From Arthrobacter sp. efr-133-TYG-118 (GTDB lineage Bacteria; Actinomycetota; Actinomycetes; Actinomycetales; Micrococcaceae): a stretch of DNA of 64,000 nt. The notes beneath the pieces are model-generated. The model had not been told where the DNA came from and ran no database searches. It worked only from the letters and a program-made list of their open reading frames with translations. Below are positions 33,362 to 41,557 of this stretch, piece after piece. The number at the start of each line of letters is the position of its first letter. The first letter of the stretch is position 1. The position numbers and the translations under genes are program-made. The stretch lies in NCBI RefSeq assembly GCF_030209755.1, contig NZ_JARVRH010000024.1, positions 1-64,000 of the forward strand, in the 5' to 3' direction.

Positions 33362-34279
33362 TTAGACCTGGACCCGCTCGACGTCGGGCTCCAAGTAGAT
33401 GACCCGGGCGATCGGTACTGCAGTGCGGATCCTGAGTTCGGCGGCGTCGATCGCCTTGGCAATCGCCTGACCGGTATCTGCCGCGCCCACACTGATCTTT
33501 GCAGCGACAAGCAACTCCTCCGGGCCCAGGTGCATGGTCTTGAGGTGGATGATGCGCGTGCCATCGGACTCAATGGCTTCCGTGATGCGCGCGTTGTCCT
33601 CTTTGGTGGCCGATTCGCCGAGCAGCAAAGACTTGGTTTCCACCGCGAGAACCACGGCGATTCCCACAAGGAGCAGGCCGATCATTCCTGTGCCCGCGGC
33701 GTCCCACAAGCCATTGCCCGTGATCAGTGTCAGGCTCACGCCGAACAGCGCGAAAACGAGGCCCAGGAGGGCTCCGAAATCCTCCAGGAGGATCACGGGC
33801 AGTTCCGGTTGCTTGGCGTTGCGAATGAACTTGATCCAGCTTTGTTTTCCGCGCAAGGGGTTGGATTCGTGGATGGCGGTGCGGAACGAGAAGGATTCCG
33901 CCACAATGGCTCCGACCAGCACGGCGAGCGGCACCCACCAGAAATCGCCTTCAATGCCATGGGGGTGCTGGAATTTCTCCCAGGATTCGTACAGCGCGAA
34001 GAGGCCACCAACGCTGAACAGCACGATCGAGACGATGAAGGCGTAGATGTAGCGCTCACGGCCATAGCCGAACGGGTGTTCGGGGCTTGCGGCCCGCTGC
34101 GCCCGCTTCCCGCCAAGCAGCAGGAGCAATTGGTTGCCGGAGTCGGCTACGGAGTGGATTGCCTCCGCCAACATGGACGACGACATCGTCAGGACGAATG
34201 CGACGAATTTGAGTACAGCGATCGCCAGGTTGGCACTCAATGCCGCCACGATTGCCTTGGTACCGCCACTTGCAGCCAC
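33362..34279 (-). CDS. Cation diffusion facilitator family transporter
   Basis: A 305-residue CDF metal/proton antiporter in the cytoplasmic membrane. The family metal site appears in helix II as AEAIHSVADSGNQ (HxxxD), and the helix V HxxxD-like position appears as VAESFSFRTAI with the second site altered. Six hydrophobic segments span residues 12-200, followed by a cytoplasmic ferredoxin-like domain (about 210-300, with MHLGPEELLVAAKISV). The altered second site suggests a member of the Fe/Zn or Mn subgroups; the metal cannot be set from sequence. It lies downstream of trmH on the same strand. Confidence 0.88.
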   Translation of the reverse strand: MAASGGTKAIVAALSANLAIAVLKFVAFVLTMSSSMLAEAIHSVADSGNQLLLLLGGKRAQRAASPEHPFGYGRERYIYAFIVSIVLFSVGGLFALYESWEKFQHPHGIEGDFWWVPLAVLVGAIVAESFSFRTAIHESNPLRGKQSWIKFIRNAKQPELPVILLEDFGALLGLVFALFGVSLTLITGNGLWDAAGTGMIGLLLVGIAVVLAVETKSLLLGESATKEDNARITEAIESDGTRIIHLKTMHLGPEELLVAAKISVGAADTGQAIAKAIDAAELRIRTAVPIARVIYLEPDVERVQV

Positions 34280-34381
34280 GAAAGCTCCACCTTTTCTTCG
34301 GTTCAGGGATGTGAGTGAATCGGCAGGAACGGACCGCAGGGCCGCGTCCCTGCAAGCAATACCGTACCTGTTGGGAAATTC

Positions 34382-35278
34382 TCAGGAGGCGTGCTGGGAG
34401 CGTGCGCTGGCGTAAAGGCAGACTGTGGCGGCCGTGCCGAGGTTCAGGCTTTCCGCCGAACCATAGACGGGCACTGCGACACGATGGTCGGCAAGGGCGA
34501 GCTCGGAGTCCGAAAGTCCTTGCGCCTCGTTGCCGAACAGCCAGGCCGTCGGGGCTTCGAGTGCGTAGGCGGAAGGCGCTGCCGACACACCCAGGCGGCG
34601 TGCCGCGTTCTCGTCCTGAAGTTTGTCCAGATTGAGGGTGCCGTAACCGTCCGCTGCGAGAATCCCGATGCCGCGCTCCTTGCAGAGGGCCACGAGCTCC
34701 TCGACGTCCGCACCCAGGACAACCGGCAGGTGGAAGAGCGAACCTGCCGTGGACCGCACAGCCTTCGGGTTGTAAATGTCAACGCTGGAGGCCGTCAAGA
34801 CCACCGCATCCGCACCGGCCGCATCGGCGGCCCGAAGCACCGTTCCGGCGTTGCCGGGATCCCGCACTTGGCACATGACGGCGATCAGCCGCGGTCCGGC
34901 GTCGAGCACTGAATCAAGGCTGACGTCCACGAAACCGCAGACGGCCACAATCCCCTGGGGATTGACGGTGTCCGCCATTGCGGCCAGGACATCGTCATTA
35001 GCGAGCCGCAAGGCAACGCCGCCGGCGAGCTCGGCCAGTTCCGGGAGCCGGTCCAGGCAGCTTTCGCTCGCGAAGACTTCGTGTACGACGCCGGGCTCCC
35101 CCGCCGCGGTCCGCTCCCGGTGCAGGACCAGCGCCTCGCGAACGGCCTGGGGGCCTTCCGCGAGGAACCGGCCGCGCCTTAAACGGGCCGGGCGCCCTGC
35201 AAGCTTTGCGACATCCCTGACCCGATCGGCTCGGGGGTTGGACATCGGAAGTTCTTGCGGGCGCCCGGTTTCGTTCAT
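34382..35278 (-). CDS. TrmH/SpoU family RNA 2'-O-methyltransferase
   Basis: A 298-residue SPOUT-class rRNA/tRNA methyltransferase that uses SAM through the trefoil-knot fold. The motifs are present: MCQVRDPGNAGTVLRAADAA (motif 1), WLFGNEAQGLSD (motif 2) and VPVYGSAESLNLGTAATVCL (motif 3). An N-terminal substrate-binding domain (about 15-110) includes RRGRFLAEGPQAVREAL. It starts 26 bases after the rplT stop on the same strand; the infC-rpmI-rplT-trmH arrangement recurs in actinobacteria. An alternative start MSNPRADR lies at 35245. The target nucleotide is unknown. Confidence 0.93.
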   Translation of the reverse strand: MNETGRPQELPMSNPRADRVRDVAKLAGRPARLRRGRFLAEGPQAVREALVLHRERTAAGEPGVVHEVFASESCLDRLPELAELAGGVALRLANDDVLAAMADTVNPQGIVAVCGFVDVSLDSVLDAGPRLIAVMCQVRDPGNAGTVLRAADAAGADAVVLTASSVDIYNPKAVRSTAGSLFHLPVVLGADVEELVALCKERGIGILAADGYGTLNLDKLQDENAARRLGVSAAPSAYALEAPTAWLFGNEAQGLSDSELALADHRVAVPVYGSAESLNLGTAATVCLYASARSQHAS

Positions 35279-35304
35279 ATACAGAACTTTAGTGGCAGTT
35301 GCGA

Positions 35305-35985
35305 CTAGTTCTTGATCTGCTGGCGGGCTTCGCCGCCGGCAGGCTCAAAGCCTGCAGCCTTTGCGGCCTCAACGGTGGAGAACCAGTATTCGGCAACAGT
35401 GACGTCGTACCAGGTGGAACCCGGAACGTGGTACTTGTTGGACTCGGCGTTGCCCTTGATGGCGTGGCCTTCCGGTGCAGCTTCGCCCTCAACGGCAACA
35501 ACAGCGCCTTCGATGGCCGGCTTCTCGGAAACCGATGCCTTGACCGCAGTAGCGGTCTTGGCAGCCGGAGCAGCCTTGGCGGCAGCCTTCGGAGCGGCCT
35601 CGGCCTTGGCGGCCGGAGCGGAAGTGTCGGCAGGCAGGGAGTCCTTGGCAACCTTGACCAGCGCGGCGAAAGCGTTGGCGTCGGAAACGGCCAGCTCTGC
35701 CAGCATGCGGCGGTCAACCTCGACCTCAGCGGCCTTCAGGCCCTGGATCAGACGGTTGTAGGTCAGGCCGTTGGCGCGGGATGCAGCGTTGATGCGCTGG
35801 ATCCAGAGGCGACGGAAGTCACCCTTCTTCTTGCGGCGGTCGCCGTAGCTGTACACAAACGAGTGCAGCAGCTGCTCTTTTGCCTTGCGGTACAGGCGAG
35901 ACCGCTGACCGCGGTAACCCTTGGCCCGTTCAAGGACAACCCGACGCTTCTTGTGGGCGTTTACCGCCCGCTTCACACGTGCCAC
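35305..35985 (-). CDS. rplT: 50S ribosomal protein L20 with C-terminal sunset-domain extension
   Basis: Residues 1-118 are an ordinary L20 (ARVKRAVNAHKKRRVVLERA at the start), a 23S rRNA-binding assembly protein. Normal L20 ends near residue 120, but this one continues to 226. Residues 121-170 are an Ala/Lys-rich flexible linker, and 171-217 match the short sunset domain known from other actinobacterial proteins (IKGNAESNKYHVPGSTWYD, then AEYWFSTVEAAKAAGF). No stop or frameshift separates the two parts, so the fusion is real in this sequence. It forms an operon with infC and rpmI upstream and trmH downstream. The role of the extension is unknown. Confidence 0.95.
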   Translation of the reverse strand: MARVKRAVNAHKKRRVVLERAKGYRGQRSRLYRKAKEQLLHSFVYSYGDRRKKKGDFRRLWIQRINAASRANGLTYNRLIQGLKAAEVEVDRRMLAELAVSDANAFAALVKVAKDSLPADTSAPAAKAEAAPKAAAKAAPAAKTATAVKASVSEKPAIEGAVVAVEGEAAPEGHAIKGNAESNKYHVPGSTWYDVTVAEYWFSTVEAAKAAGFEPAGGEARQQIKN

Positions 35986-36102
35986 GTGCGTACTCCTTCA
36001 AAATTCTTATCCCAAGCTGCTACTGCCGGAAACCCGGCCGGCCTGAGAAGGCTTTGGTGTAGTCGGCAGCTACCGGATGGCAGCAACCAGAAAACTTGGA
36101 AC

Positions 36103-36297
36103 TTAGACGCCGAGCATCTTCTTGATGACCTTGGCATCGCCCTTGAAGACGATCTTGTCGCCGGCAAGGCGACGAGTCAGCGTGGAGGACTTGTGCTCCA
36201 GGTAGTGGCGGCGGTTGGCCTGCTGACGCTTCAGCTTGCCGGTACCGGTCAGCTTGAAGCGCTTCTTAGCACCACTGTGGGTCTTCATCTTCGGCAT
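36103..36297 (-). CDS. rpmI: 50S ribosomal protein L35
   Basis: A 64-residue basic ribosomal protein, complete, with the family N-terminus PKMKTHSGAKKRFKLTGTGK and the RRHYLEHKS segment. It lies between infC and rplT in the conserved initiation-factor/ribosomal-protein operon. The 117 bases separating it from infC contain a small hairpin (GCAGAC/GTCTGC) and its own AAGGAG ribosome-binding site. Confidence 0.97.
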   Translation of the reverse strand: MPKMKTHSGAKKRFKLTGTGKLKRQQANRRHYLEHKSSTLTRRLAGDKIVFKGDAKVIKKMLGV

Positions 36298-36414
36298 GGG
36301 AACCGATCTCCTTACGTGTCCGCAGACTGGGTCTGCAGTTCTTTCGTGCAGCCTCCCCAGAGGGGGCGGCTGCTGCTTTCGTGCCGGGCGGAGGGGATGC
36401 CTCCTGCGGCGTGA

Positions 36415-37473
36415 CTAGTTGGTCTTGCGTGCCGCTGGCTTCGGAGCGGCCTTGGGGGCTGCCGGTCGAGCTGCAGGCTTCGGAACCGCGGGCTTCGCCA
36501 TCGGTTTCGGTACTGGTGTAGCGGCAGGCTTGGGGGCGGCCGGAACAACAGGCTTGGACGCTGCCTGCTCAGGAACCCTTGCGGGCGCCGGTGCCTTCGC
36601 CGGTGCCGGTGCGGGCGACGCTTCAACCACGGGAGCCGCTTCAACAACGGGGGCCTCTTCGACAACCGGAGCTGCTTCAACCACAGGGGCCTCTTCGACA
36701 ACCGATTCCTCAGCGACCGGAGTCTCTTCGACTTCGGCAGCCTCCGCCTCAACGGCGTCGGGAACGGTTTCCTCAGCCTGGGTTTCCTCGGCCTGGGTTT
36801 CCCCAGCCTGAGTCAAGAGTTCCGCCGGGAGCAAGTCCGCAAGTGACTGGGTCAAGGGAGCATCCTCGCCTGAAACGTCAATCCGGCCTGCGGCCTTGGC
36901 TTCATTCTGGGCTTTGGCTTCTGCACGCTGCGCCGCGCGGCGGGCCTCGGCCTTGGCCTCGGCCTTGTTCTTCAACGGACCAATCACCATGACCATGTTG
37001 CGGCCATCGATGCGCGGGCTGGACTCAATCACGCCAACTTCGGCAACGTCCTCAGCGAAGCGCTGCAACAGGCGGATGCCCATTTCAGGGCGCTGCTGCT
37101 CACGTCCACGGAACTGGATCATGGCCTTCACCTTGTCACCGGCACCCAGGAAGCGAAGCGCGTGGCCGCGCTTGGTCTCGTAGTCGTGGGTGTCGATCTT
37201 CAGGCGGAAGCGGATTTCCTTGAGAACCGTGTTGGTCTGGTTCTTGCGGGCCTCACGGGCTTTGACAGCGGCTTCGTACTTGTACTTGCCGAAGTCCATC
37301 AGCTTGCACACCGGAGGCTTCGCCTGCGGTGCAACTTCAACGAGATCCAGGTCAGCCTCGGCAGCCAGACGCAGGGCGTCCTCAATACGGACGATTCCAA
37401 CCTGTTCGCCGGCAGGGCCGACCAAACGCACCTCGGGGACGCGGATACGCTCATTGATTCTTGGCTCGCTAAT
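36415..37473 (-). CDS. infC: Translation initiation factor IF-3 with long C-terminal extension, AUU start
   Basis: IF-3 binds the 30S subunit and proofreads start codons. Residues 1-170 form the two normal domains (ISEPRINERIRVPEVRLVGP to IGPLKNK). About 180 further residues are Ala/Glu/Lys-rich helix and then a Pro/Ala tract with repeats of AAPVVEEAPVVE, giving 352 residues against about 180 in E. coli. There is no ATG, GTG or TTG at the homologous N-terminus; the codon there is ATT (37471-37473), 7 bases after AGGAG (37481-37485). AUU is the classic infC start, used for autorepression by IF-3. An upstream in-frame start at 37542 would add 23 non-homologous residues. It heads the infC-rpmI-rplT operon. 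Confidence 0.95.
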   Translation of the reverse strand: MSEPRINERIRVPEVRLVGPAGEQVGIVRIEDALRLAAEADLDLVEVAPQAKPPVCKLMDFGKYKYEAAVKAREARKNQTNTVLKEIRFRLKIDTHDYETKRGHALRFLGAGDKVKAMIQFRGREQQRPEMGIRLLQRFAEDVAEVGVIESSPRIDGRNMVMVIGPLKNKAEAKAEARRAAQRAEAKAQNEAKAAGRIDVSGEDAPLTQSLADLLPAELLTQAGETQAEETQAEETVPDAVEAEAAEVEETPVAEESVVEEAPVVEAAPVVEEAPVVEAAPVVEASPAPAPAKAPAPARVPEQAASKPVVPAAPKPAATPVPKPMAKPAVPKPAARPAAPKAAPKPAARKTN

Positions 37474-37519
37474 GTCAAAGCTCCTGTTGTTGTGATGAGT
37501 ATTCCACCGGCAAATAGAG

Positions 37520-37583
37520 AAGGCCCCCAATTGCTGGCGCAATCGAAGGCCTCGAAGATCGGATACGGCCCCTCAATGGGGCG
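37520..37583 (-). promoter_or_regulatory. Structured infC leader (two hairpins)
   Basis: In the infC 5' region AAGGCC (37520-37525) pairs with GGCCT (37548-37552), with AATTGC/GCAAT inside; on the minus strand a UCUCUAUUU run follows, so it could act as an attenuator. A second stem, GCCCC/GGGGC (37568-37572, 37578-37582), lies upstream of it. A TAGAAT -10-like hexamer (37702-37707, minus strand) would give a leader of about 220 bases. The remaining sequence up to 37808 holds the DUF1844 promoter region, with nothing clear in it. Confidence 0.5.
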
Positions 37584-37808
37584 TTCGCACCACCCAAGGC
37601 TGACCTTGAACGGTGTCCGACCAGGTACCCGGCAACTTACATCCCCGGAGGGAAACGGCTGACGCGGGTGGGAGAGAACTCCGCTTGCAAACTGAAAATC
37701 AATTCTACAGAAATCGGCAACCAACCGCACATTAACGATGGGGGGCCGAGCGCTGCGTGTGCCATGCAAAATGGCAACTTCCAGTCGGTCTGTGACAAGC
37801 TTACCAGC

Positions 37809-38195
37809 ATGAGCACTTCAGACAGCAATTCCCTCGACCACGAGCCCTCCGGCACCGACGCCGGCGTAGGCCAGCAGATCCGCGACATTTCGGAAGTTCC
37901 GGCTGTTGAGGTCATCACCACCGGCGCCGTTCACCTCATGAGCGCAGCGGCCGTCAAGGTGGGCTTGGCCGACGACCCCGAGGCCGAGGAGCTCAAGGAC
38001 CTGGACGAAGCCCGCAAACTGATCACCGCTTTGGCCGGCCTGGTCACCGCCGCGGCACCGGAAATCGGCTCGCAGCATGCCGGCCCCTTGCGTGATGGCC
38101 TGCGTTCCCTGCAGCTTGCGTTCCGCGAAGCTTCCCTCATCCCGGACGAGCCGGGCAAGGGCCCGGGCGAAAAGTTCACCGGCCCGGTCAACTGA
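37809..38195 (+). CDS. DUF1844 domain protein
   Basis: A 128-residue soluble, acidic protein with the DUF1844 pattern: IRDISEVPAVEVITTGAVHL, then MSAAAVKVGL and DLDEARKLITALAGLV. Homologues sit next to infC in many actinobacteria, facing away from it as here; their function is unknown. ATG at 37809 is chosen because the family begins shortly afterwards; the frame is open upstream into the intergenic region. A strong hairpin terminator follows the stop. Confidence 0.88.
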   Translation: MSTSDSNSLDHEPSGTDAGVGQQIRDISEVPAVEVITTGAVHLMSAAAVKVGLADDPEAEELKDLDEARKLITALAGLVTAAAPEIGSQHAGPLRDGLRSLQLAFREASLIPDEPGKGPGEKFTGPVN

Positions 38196-38216
38196 CCCGG
38201 ACTACCCGTACCACCG

Positions 38217-38253
38217 CGACGGCGGGCTGGCCACTTTGGCCGGCCCGCCGTCG
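38217..38253. terminator. Bidirectional terminator between DUF1844 and MFS genes
   Basis: CGACGGCGGGC (38217-38227) pairs with GCCCGCCGTCG (38243-38253), with an inner GGCC/GGCC pairing. It lies between two convergent genes, 22 bases after one stop and 27 before the other. The stem is very stable, though U tracts are weak. Confidence 0.6.
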
Positions 38254-38279
38254 TCGTATCCTGGCGGTTTAGGCGCAAT

Positions 38280-39614
38280 TCAGGCGGCCGGATCCTCCGC
38301 GCCGGACTGGGTGGTGGTCATGATCCGGCGCCGACGCAGCTGGAGGAACAGCCCGGCAAGGCACAGCACCACTCCGGCCGTCCCGATGGCGACGAAGCCG
38401 GCCCACGGCCCGACGCCGTCGATAAAGAGCCCCGCGACCGGCGAACCGAAAGCCACGCCTGCCGTGAGAGCCGAGCCATACCAGCCCATTGCCTCGCCGC
38501 GCCGGTCCTCATCCACGATCTCGGCGACCTTTTCCGAAGCCGCGGACAACACCGGCGCGCAGAGCAGGCCGGGGAGCAGGGACAACAAAGCAAGGGTCCA
38601 GGTGTCCCCGGCGAAGCCCATCGGGATGGTCAGGGCCGCCATGCCCAGCAGGAGGAGGATGGGTGAGACGGGGCGGTGCATGGCGCCGTAGATGAGCCCG
38701 CCGACTACCGAAGAGGCGCACCAGAAGAAGAAGACAATTCCGATCTCGCTCTCGTGCCCGCCGCGCTGCAACACCGCGACGATTCCGACGTCGGTGCCGC
38801 TCAGTACCATGCCGGATCCTGCGGCGACGGCGAACACGGCGGCCACCGCCGCGGTGAACCATGTGAAGTTCCGGGCCATCTTTCCCCGCAGCCCGGAAGG
38901 TTGCGGGACCGTCGGAGCCATCTCTGAAGCGGCTTCCTGGAGATGGGCCGGCGCCGATGCCACCACTGCGGCTTCGGCCGCATGGAGCTCATCGGCATCC
39001 CGGTCGGCCGTCTGGCCGGCATCCAGGACGCCCTCGCTACGGGTGGGCGGGTTGAACCACAGCAGGAAGAGACCGGCCGCCGAGGTACACACACCCACGA
39101 TGGTCAGGCCGAGGACCGTGAACCCGCTGGTAGCCACAACCGCGCCCACCGCGGGGCCGATCATGAAGACCACTTCGGTGCCGATGGAGTCCAAAGCGTA
39201 GGCCGAACGCCGCTGCTCGCCAACAACCAGCACACCGAGGGACTGCCGGATGACGCTGAAGATCGGCAGCGTCAACAGGCCCCCGACGAAGACAAGCGGA
39301 AGGATCCATTCGTAACTGACGTGCGGCACCACGGACCAAATCACCAGCTCAGACACCACCGAAGGAACAAGCGCCCTGCGCAGGCCGACAGTGTCCACTC
39401 GCCGCCCTCGCCACGGGGCGCCAATCGCGATGCCGATGGTGAATACCGCGGCCGCAGCACCGGCGGCGGCGTATCCCTTGCCCAGGGTCAGCACGATGTG
39501 CAGGGTGAGCAGAACTCCCGCCGCCGAGTGCGGTATGCGGGCGACCATGCCTACCAGCAGGAGACGCCGCACGGACGTGATGGAAAGCATCTCCCGGTAG
39601 AGAGAGAAATTCAC
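38280..39614 (-). CDS. MFS transporter
   Basis: A 444-residue major facilitator with about 12 hydrophobic segments and a long charged central loop (about residues 190-245, rich in Glu and Asp). The loop motif APWRGRRVDTVGLRRALVPS resembles motif A. The start is judged to be GTG at 39614, because AGAGG lies 9 bases upstream; the ATG three codons earlier leaves no spacing. It is the last gene of the his-associated leftward cluster, 58 bases after sseB. Substrate unknown; similarity is to general drug/siderophore-type exporters only. Confidence 0.85.
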   Translation of the reverse strand: MNFSLYREMLSITSVRRLLLVGMVARIPHSAAGVLLTLHIVLTLGKGYAAAGAAAAVFTIGIAIGAPWRGRRVDTVGLRRALVPSVVSELVIWSVVPHVSYEWILPLVFVGGLLTLPIFSVIRQSLGVLVVGEQRRSAYALDSIGTEVVFMIGPAVGAVVATSGFTVLGLTIVGVCTSAAGLFLLWFNPPTRSEGVLDAGQTADRDADELHAAEAAVVASAPAHLQEAASEMAPTVPQPSGLRGKMARNFTWFTAAVAAVFAVAAGSGMVLSGTDVGIVAVLQRGGHESEIGIVFFFWCASSVVGGLIYGAMHRPVSPILLLLGMAALTIPMGFAGDTWTLALLSLLPGLLCAPVLSAASEKVAEIVDEDRRGEAMGWYGSALTAGVAFGSPVAGLFIDGVGPWAGFVAIGTAGVVLCLAGLFLQLRRRRIMTTTQSGAEDPAA

Positions 39615-39672
39615 GAGATACATCCTCTGTTCTGCCGAGGGCAGGACAAGGACGTTCCCCCTGTGCCTTCGG

Positions 39673-40572
39673 CTACTGTGCCGCCCGCTGCAAGCTGACT
39701 TCGATCGAGTCAACCCGCTCGGCGAACAATTCGTTCTGCGCCCAACGTCCGTTCAGCCCGGAGACGAGATCCTGCACGGCGGCGGCGTCCAGGCCGTCTT
39801 CGAGGTACAGGACCACGCGCAATTCAGGCCCCGGTCCCCCGCCGGCCATGGCCAATCCATCAGCCGTGCGCGAAGCCATCCCCGATCCTGGCCGCATCTC
39901 CAAGCGCCGCACGGCCGGGTACGTCCCTGCCAAGGAATTGAGAGCAGCCTCCAGTTCATCATCAAGGTACGACGGCGTCCAGTCGCGCTGCTGCGCCAGT
40001 GACCACATGGCAGGCCGGCGCACCACGAAGGTGACATCCGAACCGGGATCCAGGACGAGCAGCTGGGCTCCCTCCGACACGGCAGACAACGCCGCCCGGG
40101 CCGCATAAACAGCGACGGGGCGAGCCTGCGGGTGCCATGCTTCAAGGGCGGCAGCCGAGGTGAACACGGGCATGGCTGTGCGCCCATCCGGCGCTTTCAG
40201 TGTCACGAGCGCCATGTCGGCCTGCTTGTCGGCATGGAGGCCGTCCACGCCTTCGGCTTCCTCAGCGAGCTGGGCCACCACCGGGACAAAGACCCTGGCG
40301 GTTGCCAACGAAGCCACCACGCCGGCCTCGCTGCCGGTACCGGCGAGCAAGGCCGCGACGGCGGCGAGGTACCCGGCGTCGGGCGTTCCGTCGTCGTCTT
40401 CGAAATTATGGATCTTGGCGGCGTCTCCGCTCAGGTCGCGGCCCGCCCAGGGCTGGCCGGCAGAATCGCCAGCTCCCCCGGCACCCGCCAGGGCCGCAGC
40501 GATGTGCCCGGGCAACTGCCGGGGTGCCGGAGTGGCAGCCTTGTCAGCAGGGGACTGTGGATCCCGCGACAT
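39673..40572 (-). CDS. SseB family protein
   Basis: A 299-residue protein with SseB N-terminal-domain features (VFVPVVAQ, then MALVTLKAPDGRTAMPVFTS and ALEAWHP) and a C-terminal part like the SseB C-domain. The first 60 residues are low-complexity. The ATG overlaps the priA stop (TGATG), so it is translated in concert with the his genes; hisH-priA-sseB is a common actinobacterial order. The function of these actinobacterial homologues is unknown. A longer frame upstream is antisense-like and rejected. Confidence 0.87.
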   Translation of the reverse strand: MSRDPQSPADKAATPAPRQLPGHIAAALAGAGGAGDSAGQPWAGRDLSGDAAKIHNFEDDDGTPDAGYLAAVAALLAGTGSEAGVVASLATARVFVPVVAQLAEEAEGVDGLHADKQADMALVTLKAPDGRTAMPVFTSAAALEAWHPQARPVAVYAARAALSAVSEGAQLLVLDPGSDVTFVVRRPAMWSLAQQRDWTPSYLDDELEAALNSLAGTYPAVRRLEMRPGSGMASRTADGLAMAGGGPGPELRVVLYLEDGLDAAAVQDLVSGLNGRWAQNELFAERVDSIEVSLQRAAQ

Positions 40573-41318
40573 CAGCGGCGGCCGGCGACGTCCAGGGCTT
40601 CCGGAAGCGTGAAGGCACCGGCATACAGCGCCTTGCCGACGATCGCTCCTTCGACCCCGAGCGGTACGAGTTCGCGCAGGACGCGCAGGTCCTCGAGGCT
40701 CGAGATGCCGCCCGACGCAACGACAGGTTTGCCGGTCTTTTCGACCATCTGGCGCAGCAGCTCCACGTTGGGACCCTGCAACGTTCCGTCCTTCGTGACG
40801 TCGGTGACCACGTAACGGGCGCAACCGGCGTCCTCAAGGCGGGCCAGCACCTCCCAGAGATCCCCGCCCTCCTTGGTCCAGCCACGGCCCGCGAGCGTTG
40901 TGCCGCGGACGTCGAGCCCGACGGCGATCTTGTCACCGAAGCGGCCGATGGCCCGGCGGGTCCACTCCGGGTTCTCCAACGCGGCGGTTCCGAGGTTCAC
41001 TCGGGCGACACCGAGCTCAAGTGCGCGCTCGAGGGACTCGTCGTCGCGCAGTCCGCCGGAAAGCTCCACCTTGACGTTCAGCTGCGAGACGACCTCGCTG
41101 ATGAGGTCAGCATTGTTGCCGCGGCCGAAGGCGGCGTCAAGGTCCACCATGTGTACCCATTCGGCTCCGGCGTTCTGCCAGTTCAGTGCAGCTTCCAGCG
41201 GGGTGCCGTAGCTGGTCTCGGAGCCGGCTTCTCCCTGAAGGAGACGGACAGCCTGGCCGTCCACGATGTCGACGGCGGGCAGGAGTTCCAGAACAGGCAG
41301 TTCGGAGGCGGTGGTCAT
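40572..41318 (-). CDS. priA: Phosphoribosyl isomerase A (bifunctional HisA/TrpF)
   Basis: A 248-residue (beta-alpha)8 barrel. In actinobacteria the HisA-type protein at this place isomerises both ProFAR (histidine) and PRA (tryptophan), which explains the usual lack of trpF. The first catalytic aspartate is in LLPAVDIVDGQAVRL, with the barrel strands HMVDLDAAFG and VELSGGLRDD and the phosphate-binding VVASGGISSLEDL and GAIVGKALY. The tryptophan activity is inferred from phylogeny. It lies downstream of hisH and the small membrane protein and overlaps sseB. Confidence 0.95.
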   Translation of the reverse strand: MTTASELPVLELLPAVDIVDGQAVRLLQGEAGSETSYGTPLEAALNWQNAGAEWVHMVDLDAAFGRGNNADLISEVVSQLNVKVELSGGLRDDESLERALELGVARVNLGTAALENPEWTRRAIGRFGDKIAVGLDVRGTTLAGRGWTKEGGDLWEVLARLEDAGCARYVVTDVTKDGTLQGPNVELLRQMVEKTGKPVVASGGISSLEDLRVLRELVPLGVEGAIVGKALYAGAFTLPEALDVAGRR

Positions 41319-41397
41319 TGAAGTCCTCGGTGTTGTGGAGACGGGCGTCAGTCGCCCGCTGAGCTAATTGGCAGGCAAGGTCACGTGGCGGGCACGA

Positions 41398-41556
41398 TCA
41401 TTTGGAAGGCAGGGTGAAGAGGTAGGCCGCCAGCAGTGCCAGGCCGGCTAGTACGTAGAACGAAATGGAGACCCAGGCGGGACGCTTCTGCTGGTGGAAG
41501 GAGATTCCGCCGCCAACCAGTAGCCCGGCCGCGCCCATGAAGATAACGGACCACAT
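41398..41556 (-). CDS. Small two-helix membrane protein
   Basis: A 52-residue protein with two hydrophobic helices (residues 2-18 and 29-48) around a short basic loop QQKRPAW. The ATG at 41556 stands one base after the hisH stop, indicating translational coupling; a longer frame running back into hisH has no support. I do not recognise a family. The location between hisH and priA suggests either a conserved passenger or a protein linked to histidine metabolism. The 79 bases after it contain nothing clear. Confidence 0.7.
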   Translation of the reverse strand: MWSVIFMGAAGLLVGGGISFHQQKRPAWVSISFYVLAGLALLAAYLFTLPSK

Positions 41557-41557
41557 A

